A stretch of DNA of 64,000 bases from Sphingobium wenxiniae. Lineage in GTDB: Bacteria; Pseudomonadota; Alphaproteobacteria; Sphingomonadales; Sphingomonadaceae. The position numbers and the translations under genes were made by a program. Position 1 is the first letter of the stretch; each line of letters starts with the position of its first letter. Positions 18,094 to 25,435 of the stretch are shown in pieces. The notes under the pieces are model-generated. The model did no database searches. It saw only the letters and a list, made by a program, of their open reading frames with translations, and was not told the DNA's origin. The stretch lies in NCBI RefSeq assembly GCF_007830065.1, contig NZ_VLKK01000003.1, forward strand, positions 62,001-126,000. The letters are read 5' to 3'.

Positions 18094-19455
18094 TCAAGCG
18101 GCTTTCCTCCTGCTGGGTTCACCGGCCAGACTGTTGGGGCCGGCGCTGACGATATCGACTTCCACCATGTCGCCGATGGCAAGGTCCGGCGCGGTGACAT
18201 GGACCGACTGGAGCCACGGCGTCTTACCGATGAGCTGGCCGGGATGACGGCCTTTGCGCTCCAGCAATATGTCCGTGCGGCGGCCTATGGCGGCGGTGTT
18301 GAACGCCACTTGATGCTGGTTGATGAGCGCCTGAAGCCGCGCCAGCCGCTCGTCCATCACCTCGGCCGGAATCTGGCCGTCCATGTCGGCGGCGGGCGTG
18401 CCGGGGCGGGGGCTGTATTTGAAGGAATAGCATTGCGCGTAACGCACTTGCTCGACGATCTTCAGAGTATCTTCGAACTCCGCGTCCGTCTCGCCGGGGA
18501 AGCCGACGATGAAGTCGCCCGACAGGGCGATGTCGGGCCGCGCTTCCCGCACCCGCTCGATGATCCGCAAATAACTGTCCGCGCTGTGGCTGCGGTTCAT
18601 GGCTTTCAGGATGCGGTCATTGCCCGACTGCACCGGCAAATGGAGGAAGGGCATCAGCTTTTCCACCTCGCCATGGGCGGCGATCAGGCCGTCGCTCATG
18701 TCGTTGGGATGGCTGGTGGTGTAGCGAATGCGTTTAAGGTCGTTGACCTTCGCCAGTTCGCGGACAAGGCCGTCCATGCCCTGCATCCGGCCCTTGCCGT
18801 CCTCTCCGGTCCAGGCATTGACGTTCTGGCCCAGCAGCGTGATTTCGCGCACGCCGCCCTCGACCAGCGCCTTCGCCTCGTCAAGGATCGCATCCCACGA
18901 CCGGCTGATCTCAGCGCCGCGCGTATAGGGCACCACGCAATAGGTGCAGAATTTGTCGCAGCCTTCCATGATGGTGAGGAAAGCCGTGGGCCGCGCCTGC
19001 TTGGTCCGAGCGGGCAGGGCGCCGAATTTGGACGCGAGCGGCATGTCGGTGTCGACCGCTTCCTCACCGCGACCAGCCTTGTCGATCAGGTCGGGCAGGC
19101 GGTGATAGGCTTGCGGGCCGACGACGATGTCGACGCTTCTGGCGCGGCGGCTGATCTCTCTGCCCTCGGCCTGCGCGACGCAGCCCGCGACCGCGATCAT
19201 CGGCCGCGTGCCGTCCTCCCGGCGCAGGCGGCCGATATCGGAGTAGACCTTGTCCACCGCCTTTTCGCGGATGTGGCAGGTGTTGAGGATAACGAGATCC
19301 GCGTCCGTGCCCTCGGCTGCGGGGGTCATGCCGCGCTCGCCCAGCATCTCGGCCATGCGCTCGCCATCATAGACGTTCATCTGGCAGCCGAAGGATTTGA
19401 CGTGGAAGGTGGCCGGGGCTTTGTCTGGCTTTGGGGGCGTGTCGTTACGATTCAT
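18094..19455 (-). CDS. miaB: tRNA-2-methylthio-N6-dimethylallyladenosine synthase
   Basis: A radical SAM enzyme that adds the methylthio group to i6A37 of tRNAs. The 453-residue length is normal. The UPF0004 domain begins KSFGCQMNVYDGERMAEML and holds further Fe-S cysteines (ILNTCHIREKA, AVAGCVAQAEG). The radical SAM cluster motif CX3CX2C is in GCDKFCTYCVVPYTRG, and a C-terminal TRAM domain ends VEVDIVSAGPNSLAGEP. It is upstream of phoH on the same strand, as in many proteobacteria. Confidence 0.97.
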   Translation of the reverse strand: MNRNDTPPKPDKAPATFHVKSFGCQMNVYDGERMAEMLGERGMTPAAEGTDADLVILNTCHIREKAVDKVYSDIGRLRREDGTRPMIAVAGCVAQAEGREISRRARSVDIVVGPQAYHRLPDLIDKAGRGEEAVDTDMPLASKFGALPARTKQARPTAFLTIMEGCDKFCTYCVVPYTRGAEISRSWDAILDEAKALVEGGVREITLLGQNVNAWTGEDGKGRMQGMDGLVRELAKVNDLKRIRYTTSHPNDMSDGLIAAHGEVEKLMPFLHLPVQSGNDRILKAMNRSHSADSYLRIIERVREARPDIALSGDFIVGFPGETDAEFEDTLKIVEQVRYAQCYSFKYSPRPGTPAADMDGQIPAEVMDERLARLQALINQHQVAFNTAAIGRRTDILLERKGRHPGQLIGKTPWLQSVHVTAPDLAIGDMVEVDIVSAGPNSLAGEPSRRKAA

Positions 19456-19464
19456 GCGGTCCAG

Positions 19465-20223
19465 CTATACAGTGCCATCGTGCGGAGCGGAAGGCGGCAG
19501 GTGCATTGCGATGCTCGCCACGATATGTTCGCGCGCGATGGCGGCAATGACCTTGCGGTCGCCGCAGCGCGTGGGGTCGAAAGGCTCCAGGAAACGCAGC
19601 GTCACATCCAGCCGTCCCCTGCGCTCCAGCAGCCGTTTCATGTTGCTCCCCGCCGGTTCGTTACCGTGCCACGCGATATCGGGAGCCGCGAGGCCATAGT
19701 CGATATGCACCGGCTGGATCAGCACATTGCGCGGCGGCGGGAGCAATACGGCCAGCAAGGCGGGCTTGAAGGGCAGGAGGGCGCGCCCGTCGCCGGTCGT
19801 GCCTTCGGGGAAGATCGCCAGCGGCTGATGTCCCGCCATCGCGTCCCGCAAAGCCTCTATCTGTGCCGCCAGCGCGCCGCGCCTTTCGCGTGAGACGAAC
19901 AGCGTGTTGTTCTGCGCCGCCAGCCAGCCGATCACCGGCCAGCGCGCCACGCCGTCATGCGAGACGAAGGCGGTGCCGGTCGCGCCGCCCAGCGCCAATA
20001 TGTCGACCCAGCTCACATGATTGGCGATCAGGAACAGGTCGCTCGCCACCGGTTTTCCCGCGACCTTGACCCGCGCGCCCACGGACCGCGCCGCCAGCGC
20101 CAGGAAGCGGCGCGGCCATGGCGACGAACGCCCGAAGGCGCGCCACAGCAGATGAAGCGGAAGGCAGAGGAGGAGGCTGGCCGCCAGCGCGACCAGACGC
20201 AGGAAACGGCGTATCCGGCCCAA
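19465..20223 (-). CDS. plsC: 1-acyl-sn-glycerol-3-phosphate acyltransferase
   Basis: A membrane-associated acyltransferase of 252 residues that makes phosphatidate from lysophosphatidate. The catalytic HX4D motif is at H69-D74 in NHVSWVD, and the substrate motif FPEGTTGDGRALLPFK is present. One N-terminal hydrophobic span precedes them. The likely start is a TTG at 20223, only a few bases past the fur stop, with AAGAG upstream, suggesting readthrough from fur. miaB begins 9 bases downstream of its stop. Confidence 0.92.
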   Translation of the reverse strand: MGRIRRFLRLVALAASLLLCLPLHLLWRAFGRSSPWPRRFLALAARSVGARVKVAGKPVASDLFLIANHVSWVDILALGGATGTAFVSHDGVARWPVIGWLAAQNNTLFVSRERRGALAAQIEALRDAMAGHQPLAIFPEGTTGDGRALLPFKPALLAVLLPPPRNVLIQPVHIDYGLAAPDIAWHGNEPAGSNMKRLLERRGRLDVTLRFLEPFDPTRCGDRKVIAAIAREHIVASIAMHLPPSAPHDGTV

Positions 20224-20227
20224 GCGA

Positions 20228-20650
20228 TCAGCTCTTGCGGTCGATCGCCACGCCGTACAGTTCCATCCGATGATCGACCAGGCGGAAGCCCAGCTTTTCG
20301 GCGATCTGCTTCTGGAGCTGTTCCAGTTCAGGATCGACGAATTCGATCACATTGCCCGTCTCCACGTCGATTAGATGATCGTGATGGGATTCGGGCGCCG
20401 CTTCATAGCGCGCGCGGCCGTCGCCGAAATCGTGCCGGTCCAGGATGCCCGCTTCCTCGAACAGGCGAACGGTGCGGTAGACCGTGGCGATGGAGATGCC
20501 GGCGTCGATCGCGGCGGCGCGCCGATGCAGTTCCTCGACATCGGGATGGTCCTCCGCATCGCTCAGGACCTGAGCGATTACCCGGCGCTGCTCGGTGATG
20601 CGAAGGCCCTTTTCATGGCACAGGGCTTCTACGTCGATCTTGCGGTTCAT
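20228..20650 (-). CDS. fur: Fur family transcriptional regulator without the structural CxxC site
   Basis: A Fur-type metal-dependent repressor of 140 residues. The winged helix with recognition helix region is ISIATVYRTVRLFEEAGIL. The regulatory metal motif HHDH is at 89-92. At the place of the usual zinc CxxC the sequence reads D95-V-E-T98, and the only cysteine is C11, so the structural zinc site is missing. This is seen directly. Whether it senses iron or manganese (alphaproteobacterial Fur/Mur type) cannot be decided. It is followed by plsC and preceded by a terminator for the mucR-type gene. Confidence 0.92.
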   Translation of the reverse strand: MNRKIDVEALCHEKGLRITEQRRVIAQVLSDAEDHPDVEELHRRAAAIDAGISIATVYRTVRLFEEAGILDRHDFGDGRARYEAAPESHHDHLIDVETGNVIEFVDPELEQLQKQIAEKLGFRLVDHRMELYGVAIDRKS

Positions 20651-20713
20651 TTTTGTTCGCCGGCTGAATGGGACAATATAGGTCGGAGAACCTAACGCCT
20701 TTTGCCGTCAGGT

Positions 20714-20738
20714 AAAAGGGGGCGGGTCCGCGCCCCCT
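20714..20738 (-). terminator. intrinsic terminator downstream of the MucR-type gene
   Basis: On the minus strand an 8-bp stem (AGGGGGCG with CGCCCCCT, loop CGGACC) is followed directly by TTTTACC. It lies between the mucR stop and the fur start, which suggests fur has its own promoter in the 60-odd bases after the hairpin. Confidence 0.75.
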
Positions 20739-20761
20739 CCGTTTCTCGTCGGGCGAACCGA

Positions 20762-21184
20762 TTACTTGCCGCGCGCGCGGCGGCGCTTGGTGCCCAGGCC
20801 GATCTTCTTCGCCAGCGTGCGGCGCTGTTCGGCATAATTGGGCGCGACCATCGGATAGTCGGCGGGCAGACCCCATTTGGCGCGATAATCTTCCGGCGTC
20901 ATCTGATAGTGGGTCATCAGGTGACGCTTGAGCATCTTGAGCTTCTTACCGTCCTCCAGACAGACGATATAATCCGGCTTGATGGAAGAACGCACGGAAA
21001 CGGCGGGTTCCGGCTTTACTTCCGGCGCGGGCGCGGGAGCAGACAGATTGGTCAGGGCCGTATGCACATTCTGAATAAGTGTCGCGACGTCCGAAACGGC
21101 CACGCTGTTATTGGAAACATGCGCCGCGACGATGTCCGAGGTCAAAGTAATCAGCAGTTCGTTCTGGGCGGATTCGTTTTCCAT
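20762..21184 (-). CDS. Ros/MucR-type zinc-finger transcriptional regulator (CX2D variant)
   Basis: A 140-residue regulator of the Ros/MucR family. The single finger reads C75-LE-D78, nine residues, H88, three residues, H92, i.e. CX2D-X9-HX3H rather than the C2H2 ligands of Agrobacterium Ros. The downstream conserved block ([20 protein letters not shown]) matches the family. The N-terminal 45 residues form a helical oligomerisation-like region, and the C-terminus is basic ([10 protein letters not shown]). The start is taken at ATG 21184. In alphaproteobacteria MucR homologues bind AT-rich DNA and control exopolysaccharide and cell-cycle genes; the targets here are unknown. Confidence 0.92.
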   Translation of the reverse strand: MENESAQNELLITLTSDIVAAHVSNNSVAVSDVATLIQNVHTALTNLSAPAPAPEVKPEPAVSVRSSIKPDYIVCLEDGKKLKMLKRHLMTHYQMTPEDYRAKWGLPADYPMVAPNYAEQRRTLAKKIGLGTKRRRARGK

Positions 21185-21292
21185 TTTCTTTTCCTGCAAA
21201 GCTTCAACTAGATGCGACCCGCCCTGCGAAAGCTTATGGATGAGCGGCCAGTGTCCGCTATACTTTTCCGTCTAATCTGGCAAGGGGGCCGG

Positions 21293-21772
21293 TCATATCG
21301 TCATGTCCCGCCGCAAACTCAAAGCATCGTGAAGTTGTCCATCATTACCGCGATAATAACCAGGGCGCCGATGTACATACTCGAATCCGAATTTTTCGTA
21401 AAGTTTGATTGCGCTGTTGGTGGCGCGCACTTCCAGATTCATGGACGTGATTCCCCTACGGCGGGCGGTGGAAAGACTGCTGGAGAGCAGCGCGTCGCCG
21501 ATGCCGCGGCCCCTCCATGCGGGATCGACGGCCAGCAGCAGCAATTCGCACTCGTCGAGCACCGACCGGACGAGCGCGAAGCCCAGCGGCGTGGCGTCCA
21601 GCCGCGCGATGGTGAGCCAGGTTCCCGGCATCAGCATCACGCCCGATATCTGCGGCAGCGTCCACGCCTCGCCATAGACGGGGTCGAAAGCGCGGACCAT
21701 GACGTCCATGGCGTCCGCCAGCGCGTTGCGCTCGCCCTCGTCATAGGTGTCGAGGACGATGTCGGGCATCAT
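21293..21772 (-). CDS. rimI: ribosomal protein S18-alanine N-acetyltransferase-like GNAT
   Basis: A GNAT-fold acetyltransferase of 159 residues. The acetyl-CoA loop is in LAVDPAWRGRGIGDALLSSS, followed by NLEVRATNSAIKLYEKFGFE and HRRPGYYRGNDG, which fits RimI. It overlaps the tsaB stop by 4 bases, the usual tsaB-rimI pairing. Substrate specificity for S18 is inferred from that pairing and the motif set. Confidence 0.88.
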   Translation of the reverse strand: MMPDIVLDTYDEGERNALADAMDVMVRAFDPVYGEAWTLPQISGVMLMPGTWLTIARLDATPLGFALVRSVLDECELLLLAVDPAWRGRGIGDALLSSSLSTARRRGITSMNLEVRATNSAIKLYEKFGFEYVHRRPGYYRGNDGQLHDALSLRRDMTI

Positions 21773-22395
21773 GGCGCGACGCTCCCCGCCATCGGGCGCG
21801 CATCGGCGTCGCGCCCATAGACCGGCGTAGGCGGGAGAGGCGGCAGCGATGCGATCAGGGGATAATCGGCCGCGTCGGGATAAAGGGCGACAGCCGTGCC
21901 CATGCCCTTTGCCGTGACCAGGGCGTCCGCGCCGGGACCATAGAAGATGGAAGCGCCGGTGTGTTCGGCGAGCGCGGCAATCGGCATGGAGGCGGGCTGG
22001 GTCAGGGGCGTCAGACCGTCTGGAGCAAAGCTCTGCCAGAACAGTTCGCCGTGCCCGCCCGTGATGGTGACGACCAGCGGACCATCCTCATGCTGCCGCG
22101 CAGCCTTCGCCGCGACCAGCGCCAGCGCGCTATAGCCGTGGACGGGAATGCGCCAGGCCAGCGCCAGCGCCCTGGCCGCCGCGATCCCTATGCGGACGCC
22201 GGTGAAACTGCCGGGGCCGCTGTCCACCGCGATGGCATCGGCGCGGCCTCCGCCGGGCAGGGCGGCGATCACCGGCAGCAACGCTTCGGCATGGCCGCGC
22301 CCGACAATGTCGTGGAAGCGCCCGACGGGCTTCCCGTCATCCAGCAGCGCGACGGACAGCGCCTGTGTCGCGGTGTCGATGACGAGCAGTCGCAA
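21769..22395 (-). CDS. tsaB: tRNA N6-threonylcarbamoyladenosine synthesis protein TsaB
   Basis: TsaB supports TsaD in making t6A37 of tRNA. The 208-residue ASKHA-fold protein begins MRLLVIDTATQALSVALLD and contains the hallmark VDSGPGSFTGVRIGIAAARA. The start is a TTG at 22395 with AAGGGAG seven bases upstream; no in-frame ATG fits. The stop overlaps the rimI start. Confidence 0.94.
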   Translation of the reverse strand: MRLLVIDTATQALSVALLDDGKPVGRFHDIVGRGHAEALLPVIAALPGGGRADAIAVDSGPGSFTGVRIGIAAARALALAWRIPVHGYSALALVAAKAARQHEDGPLVVTITGGHGELFWQSFAPDGLTPLTQPASMPIAALAEHTGASIFYGPGADALVTAKGMGTAVALYPDAADYPLIASLPPLPPTPVYGRDADARPMAGSVAP

Positions 22396-22458
22396 GCAAA
22401 ACTCCCTTGAGCGTCGAGGATTCGCCCAATGCCGCGATATGCGGGCGGGCGCAATGCC

Positions 22459-23034
22459 TCAGACGGCGCGGACTTCCGTCACTTCGGGCACATAATGCTT
22501 CAAAAGCTGCTCGATGCCGTTCTTGAGCGTGGCGGTGGAGGACGGGCAACCCGAACAGGCGCCATGCATCCGCAGGTAAACCGTGCCCTTGTCGAACCCG
22601 CGATAGACGATATCGCCGCCGTCATTGGCGACCGCCGGACGGACCCGCGTATCGATGAGTTCGCGGATCTGCGCGACGATTTCCCCATCTTCGGGATCGT
22701 CGGCGAAGTCCTCCTCATCGGCGGGGACCGTGATGTCCCCTGCGCTGCCCGGCGTGAACAGCGGCATGTTCGCTGAAAAATGATCGAGCAGGATCGATAA
22801 TATTTCAGGCTTCACGTCGCTCCATTCCGCGCCCGGCGCGATGGTCACGGAAATGAAGTCGCTCCCGAAAAAGACGCCCGTCACATCGCCCAGCCCGAAC
22901 AGGGCTTCGGCCAGCGGGGATGCTTCGGCTTCCTCCGGGCTGGCGAAGTCGCGCGTGCCGCTGCCCATGACGGGGCGGCCGGGAAGGAATTTGACGGTCG
23001 CCGGGTTGGGCGTGTTTTCAGTCTCAATCAACAT
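22459..23034 (-). CDS. NifU family Fe-S cluster scaffold (Nfu type)
   Basis: A 191-residue Fe-S carrier of the Nfu type. The N-terminal domain starts MLIETENTPNPATVKFLPGR. The C-terminal NifU domain has the cluster-binding pair C160-x2-C163 in GACSGCPSSTATLKNGIE. The start at ATG 23034 is fixed by homology to the N-terminal Nfu domain. It is on the minus strand upstream of tsaB with a 63-base gap, so it may head that transcription unit. Confidence 0.94.
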   Translation of the reverse strand: MLIETENTPNPATVKFLPGRPVMGSGTRDFASPEEAEASPLAEALFGLGDVTGVFFGSDFISVTIAPGAEWSDVKPEILSILLDHFSANMPLFTPGSAGDITVPADEEDFADDPEDGEIVAQIRELIDTRVRPAVANDGGDIVYRGFDKGTVYLRMHGACSGCPSSTATLKNGIEQLLKHYVPEVTEVRAV

Positions 23035-23136
23035 GTGCGCTATGTGGCGTCGGAAAGGCCGAAGATCAAGCGCCGGCGGAACTTCCCCGCATGGCGGACA
23101 TTGATCGATAGACCCCATGAAAGAGGAGAAGGGCGC

Positions 23137-23607
23137 ATGAGCACCGAGACCGAAATTCGGGACCGTTTCTGGAAGGAGTTGTCGCACAGTCCTTTTCTGA
23201 TGGTTTCCCTGCAAGGAACGCAGGACCACGCCATGCCGATGACGGCGCAACTGGACGCGAACGCCAACCATTGTTTCTGGTTCTATTCCAGCAAGGGCAA
23301 CCGGCTGGCTACCGGCGGACCCGCCATGGCCCAGTTCGTTGCGAAGGGCCATGATCTTTTCGCCTGCATCGACGGAACCCTGGCGCTGGAAAGCGATCCG
23401 GCGATCGTCGAGCGCTATTGGTCGCAGGATGTCGCCGCATGGTATCCGGGCGGACGCGACGATCCCGACCTGCTGATGCTGCGTTTCGACCTCGATACGG
23501 CGGAAATCTGGTGCGCGGACAGTGCCGCAAGCGGCCTCTTCCACAAGCTGTTCGGCGGCGACGCGCGCAGGGGGATGCAGGAAAAGCACGCCGAAGTCCC
23601 GCTTTGA
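23137..23607 (+). CDS. pyridoxamine 5'-phosphate oxidase-fold (general stress protein 26-like)
   Basis: A split-barrel flavin-binding-like protein of 156 residues. The pattern RFWKELSHSPFLMVSLQGTQ, then HCFWFYSSKGNRLATGGPAM and RYWSQDVAAWYPGGRDDPDL, is that of the general-stress-protein PPOX group, not of the biosynthetic PdxH. A strong ribosome site (AAAGAGGAGAAGG) precedes the ATG. It is divergent from the NifU gene and followed by an intrinsic terminator. Confidence 0.88.
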   Translation: MSTETEIRDRFWKELSHSPFLMVSLQGTQDHAMPMTAQLDANANHCFWFYSSKGNRLATGGPAMAQFVAKGHDLFACIDGTLALESDPAIVERYWSQDVAAWYPGGRDDPDLLMLRFDLDTAEIWCADSAASGLFHKLFGGDARRGMQEKHAEVPL

Positions 23608-23611
23608 CAGT

Positions 23612-23649
23612 GCAAGCAGCCGCCGGATTCGCGCGGCTGCTTGCTTTTT
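23612..23649 (+). terminator. intrinsic terminator after the PPOX-fold gene
   Basis: A perfect 12-bp stem (GCAAGCAGCCGC with GCGGCTGCTTGC, loop CGGATTCGC) is followed at once by TTTTT. It starts four bases after the stop of the stress-type gene. Confidence 0.88.
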
Positions 23650-23798
23650 CCTTATATTTGCATCATATGCCATGCGGCTGAGGAGCCGATGGCTCCGTTC
23701 TCTGGCGGCGTGAACGTCCCTGCGGGGACTAGCCGGAGCAGTTCCTGTGTTTTCGTTTTTGAGGCTTCCCTTGTCACGCGGGTCGTTTCGTCACCCGC

Positions 23799-23827
23799 CC
23801 CGCGCCCGCATCTTGCGAAGGCGCGGG
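23799..23827 (+). promoter_or_regulatory. stable leader hairpin upstream of the DEAD-box helicase gene
   Basis: An 8-bp GC stem (CCCGCGCC with GGCGCGGG) is capped by a small CGCA-TCT-TGCG hairpin and followed by CTTTGC, ending 23 bases before the helicase ATG. It sits in a roughly 200-base region between the preceding terminator and the ATG, so it is likely in the transcript leader. A role in cold or autoregulation is only an inference. Confidence 0.5.
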
Positions 23828-23850
23828 CTTTGCAATGGAAGTCATTTTAA

Positions 23851-25224
23851 ATGCAGTTCACCGAACTTGGCCTTGCCGAACCGCTTCTGAAGGCCCTTTC
23901 CGCCAAGCAATATGCCGTTCCCACGCCGATCCAGCAAAAGGCGATCCCCGTCCTGCTGGAGGGGCACGACCTGTGCGGCATCGCCCAGACCGGCACCGGC
24001 AAGACGGCGGCCTTCGCGCTGCCCAGCCTCGACCATTTCGCCCGCAATCCCAAGCAGACGCCGCTCAACGGGTGCCGGATGCTGGTGCTGTCGCCCACGC
24101 GGGAACTCGCCGCGCAGATCGCGCAGAGCTTCCGCGACTATGGGCGTTTCTTGAAACTCTCGGTCGAAGTCGTCTTCGGCGGCGTACCCATCAACCGCCA
24201 GATCAAGGCGCTGAGCCGCGGCGTCGATATCGTCGTCGCCACGCCGGGCCGCCTGCTCGACCTGATGGAGCAGCGCGCCTTCACCATCAAGGATACGGAA
24301 ATCTTCGTCCTCGACGAAGCCGATCAGATGATGGACATGGGCTTCATCCATCCGTTGCGCCGCATCGCGAAGCTGCTGCCCAAGGAGCGGCAGAACCTCT
24401 TCTTCTCCGCCACCATGCCCAAGGAGATCGAGGCGCTCGCCGCGCAGTTCCTGAACGATCCGGTGAAGGTCAGCGTCGCGCCCCAATCCACCACGGCCGA
24501 GCGCGTGCGCCAGCAGGCGACCTTCGTCAATCAGGCGGAAAAGCAGGCGCTTTTGACCCTGACCGTCAAGAATGAGCCGATCGACCGCGCCCTTATCTTC
24601 ACCCGCACCAAACATGGCGCGGACCGCGTCGTGCGTTTCCTGGAAGGGGCGGGCATCCAGGCCGTCGCCATCCATGGCAACAAGAGCCAGGCCCAGCGCA
24701 CCACCGCGCTCCAGGCTTTCCGTCACGGCCATGTGAAGCTGCTGGTCGCGACCGACATCGCCGCGCGCGGCATCGACGTGTCGGGCGTGTCCCACGTCAT
24801 CAATTTCGAGCTGCCCAATGTGCCCGAGCAATATGTCCACCGTATCGGCCGCACGGCCCGCGCCGGGGCGGAAGGCATTGCAATCAGCTTCGTGGCGGAT
24901 GACGAGCGGCCCTATCTCAAGGCCATCGAGCGGACCGCAAAGGTCAAGCTGGAGATCGTGCCGCTGCCCGATAATTTCATGGAAGCGGTCCGCAACCTCC
25001 CCAAGGCAGCGCCCCCGCGCAAGGGCAAGCCGCAGACTTCCGAGCAGCAGGCCAGGCGTGCCGACGGCCAGCGCCGCTATCAGGACCAGCAGCAGCGCGG
25101 CACGCCCGACCGCGCCCATCGCCCGGACGGCGAAGCAGCGCCCGCCAAGAAGAAGCCTTTCCGCCGCCGTCGCAGCGGCGTGGGCGCGCATAAGGGCGCG
25201 GTGCAGCGGACGGGCCAGCGCTAA
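23851..25224 (+). CDS. DEAD-box ATP-dependent RNA helicase (RhlE-like)
   Basis: A 457-residue RNA helicase. The Q motif region (MQFTELGLAEPLLKAL, YAVPTPIQQKAIP), motif I (AQTGTGKTAAFALP), the DEAD box (LDEADQMMDMGF), SAT (FFSATMPKE), and motifs V-VI (ATDIAARGIDV, HRIGRTARAG) are all present. The C-terminal tail is rich in Arg, Lys and Gln (PAKKKPFRRRRSGVGAHKGA), as in RhlE-type helicases. It follows a long leader with a stable hairpin, and is likely monocistronic. Confidence 0.95.
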   Translation: MQFTELGLAEPLLKALSAKQYAVPTPIQQKAIPVLLEGHDLCGIAQTGTGKTAAFALPSLDHFARNPKQTPLNGCRMLVLSPTRELAAQIAQSFRDYGRFLKLSVEVVFGGVPINRQIKALSRGVDIVVATPGRLLDLMEQRAFTIKDTEIFVLDEADQMMDMGFIHPLRRIAKLLPKERQNLFFSATMPKEIEALAAQFLNDPVKVSVAPQSTTAERVRQQATFVNQAEKQALLTLTVKNEPIDRALIFTRTKHGADRVVRFLEGAGIQAVAIHGNKSQAQRTTALQAFRHGHVKLLVATDIAARGIDVSGVSHVINFELPNVPEQYVHRIGRTARAGAEGIAISFVADDERPYLKAIERTAKVKLEIVPLPDNFMEAVRNLPKAAPPRKGKPQTSEQQARRADGQRRYQDQQQRGTPDRAHRPDGEAAPAKKKPFRRRRSGVGAHKGAVQRTGQR

Positions 25225-25435
25225 ACCTTCTCCCTGCCGCGAAGGCGGGAGCGTGCGGCACTTTTGGATCATGCGAGGCGCGGAGATCAAATCCCGAAGG
25301 CGCCTCGCGGCGCCTATATCCTCCGCGCCTTCGCGCCTTCGCGTGAATCAATGCCCGGTCCTGCGCCGCGCGTCCCGTTCGGAACGGCGCTTTGTCAGTG
25401 GTCATTCAGGAAAATGTCGTTAGGCTCCCGTGCCT

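Noticed and set aside
25225..25435. Possible small RNA or gene between the helicase and the M16 peptidase
   Set aside because: The gap holds short GC-rich direct repeats (CGCGCCTTCGCGCCTTCGCG) and an imperfect hairpin, but no convincing reading frame or promoter-terminator pair.
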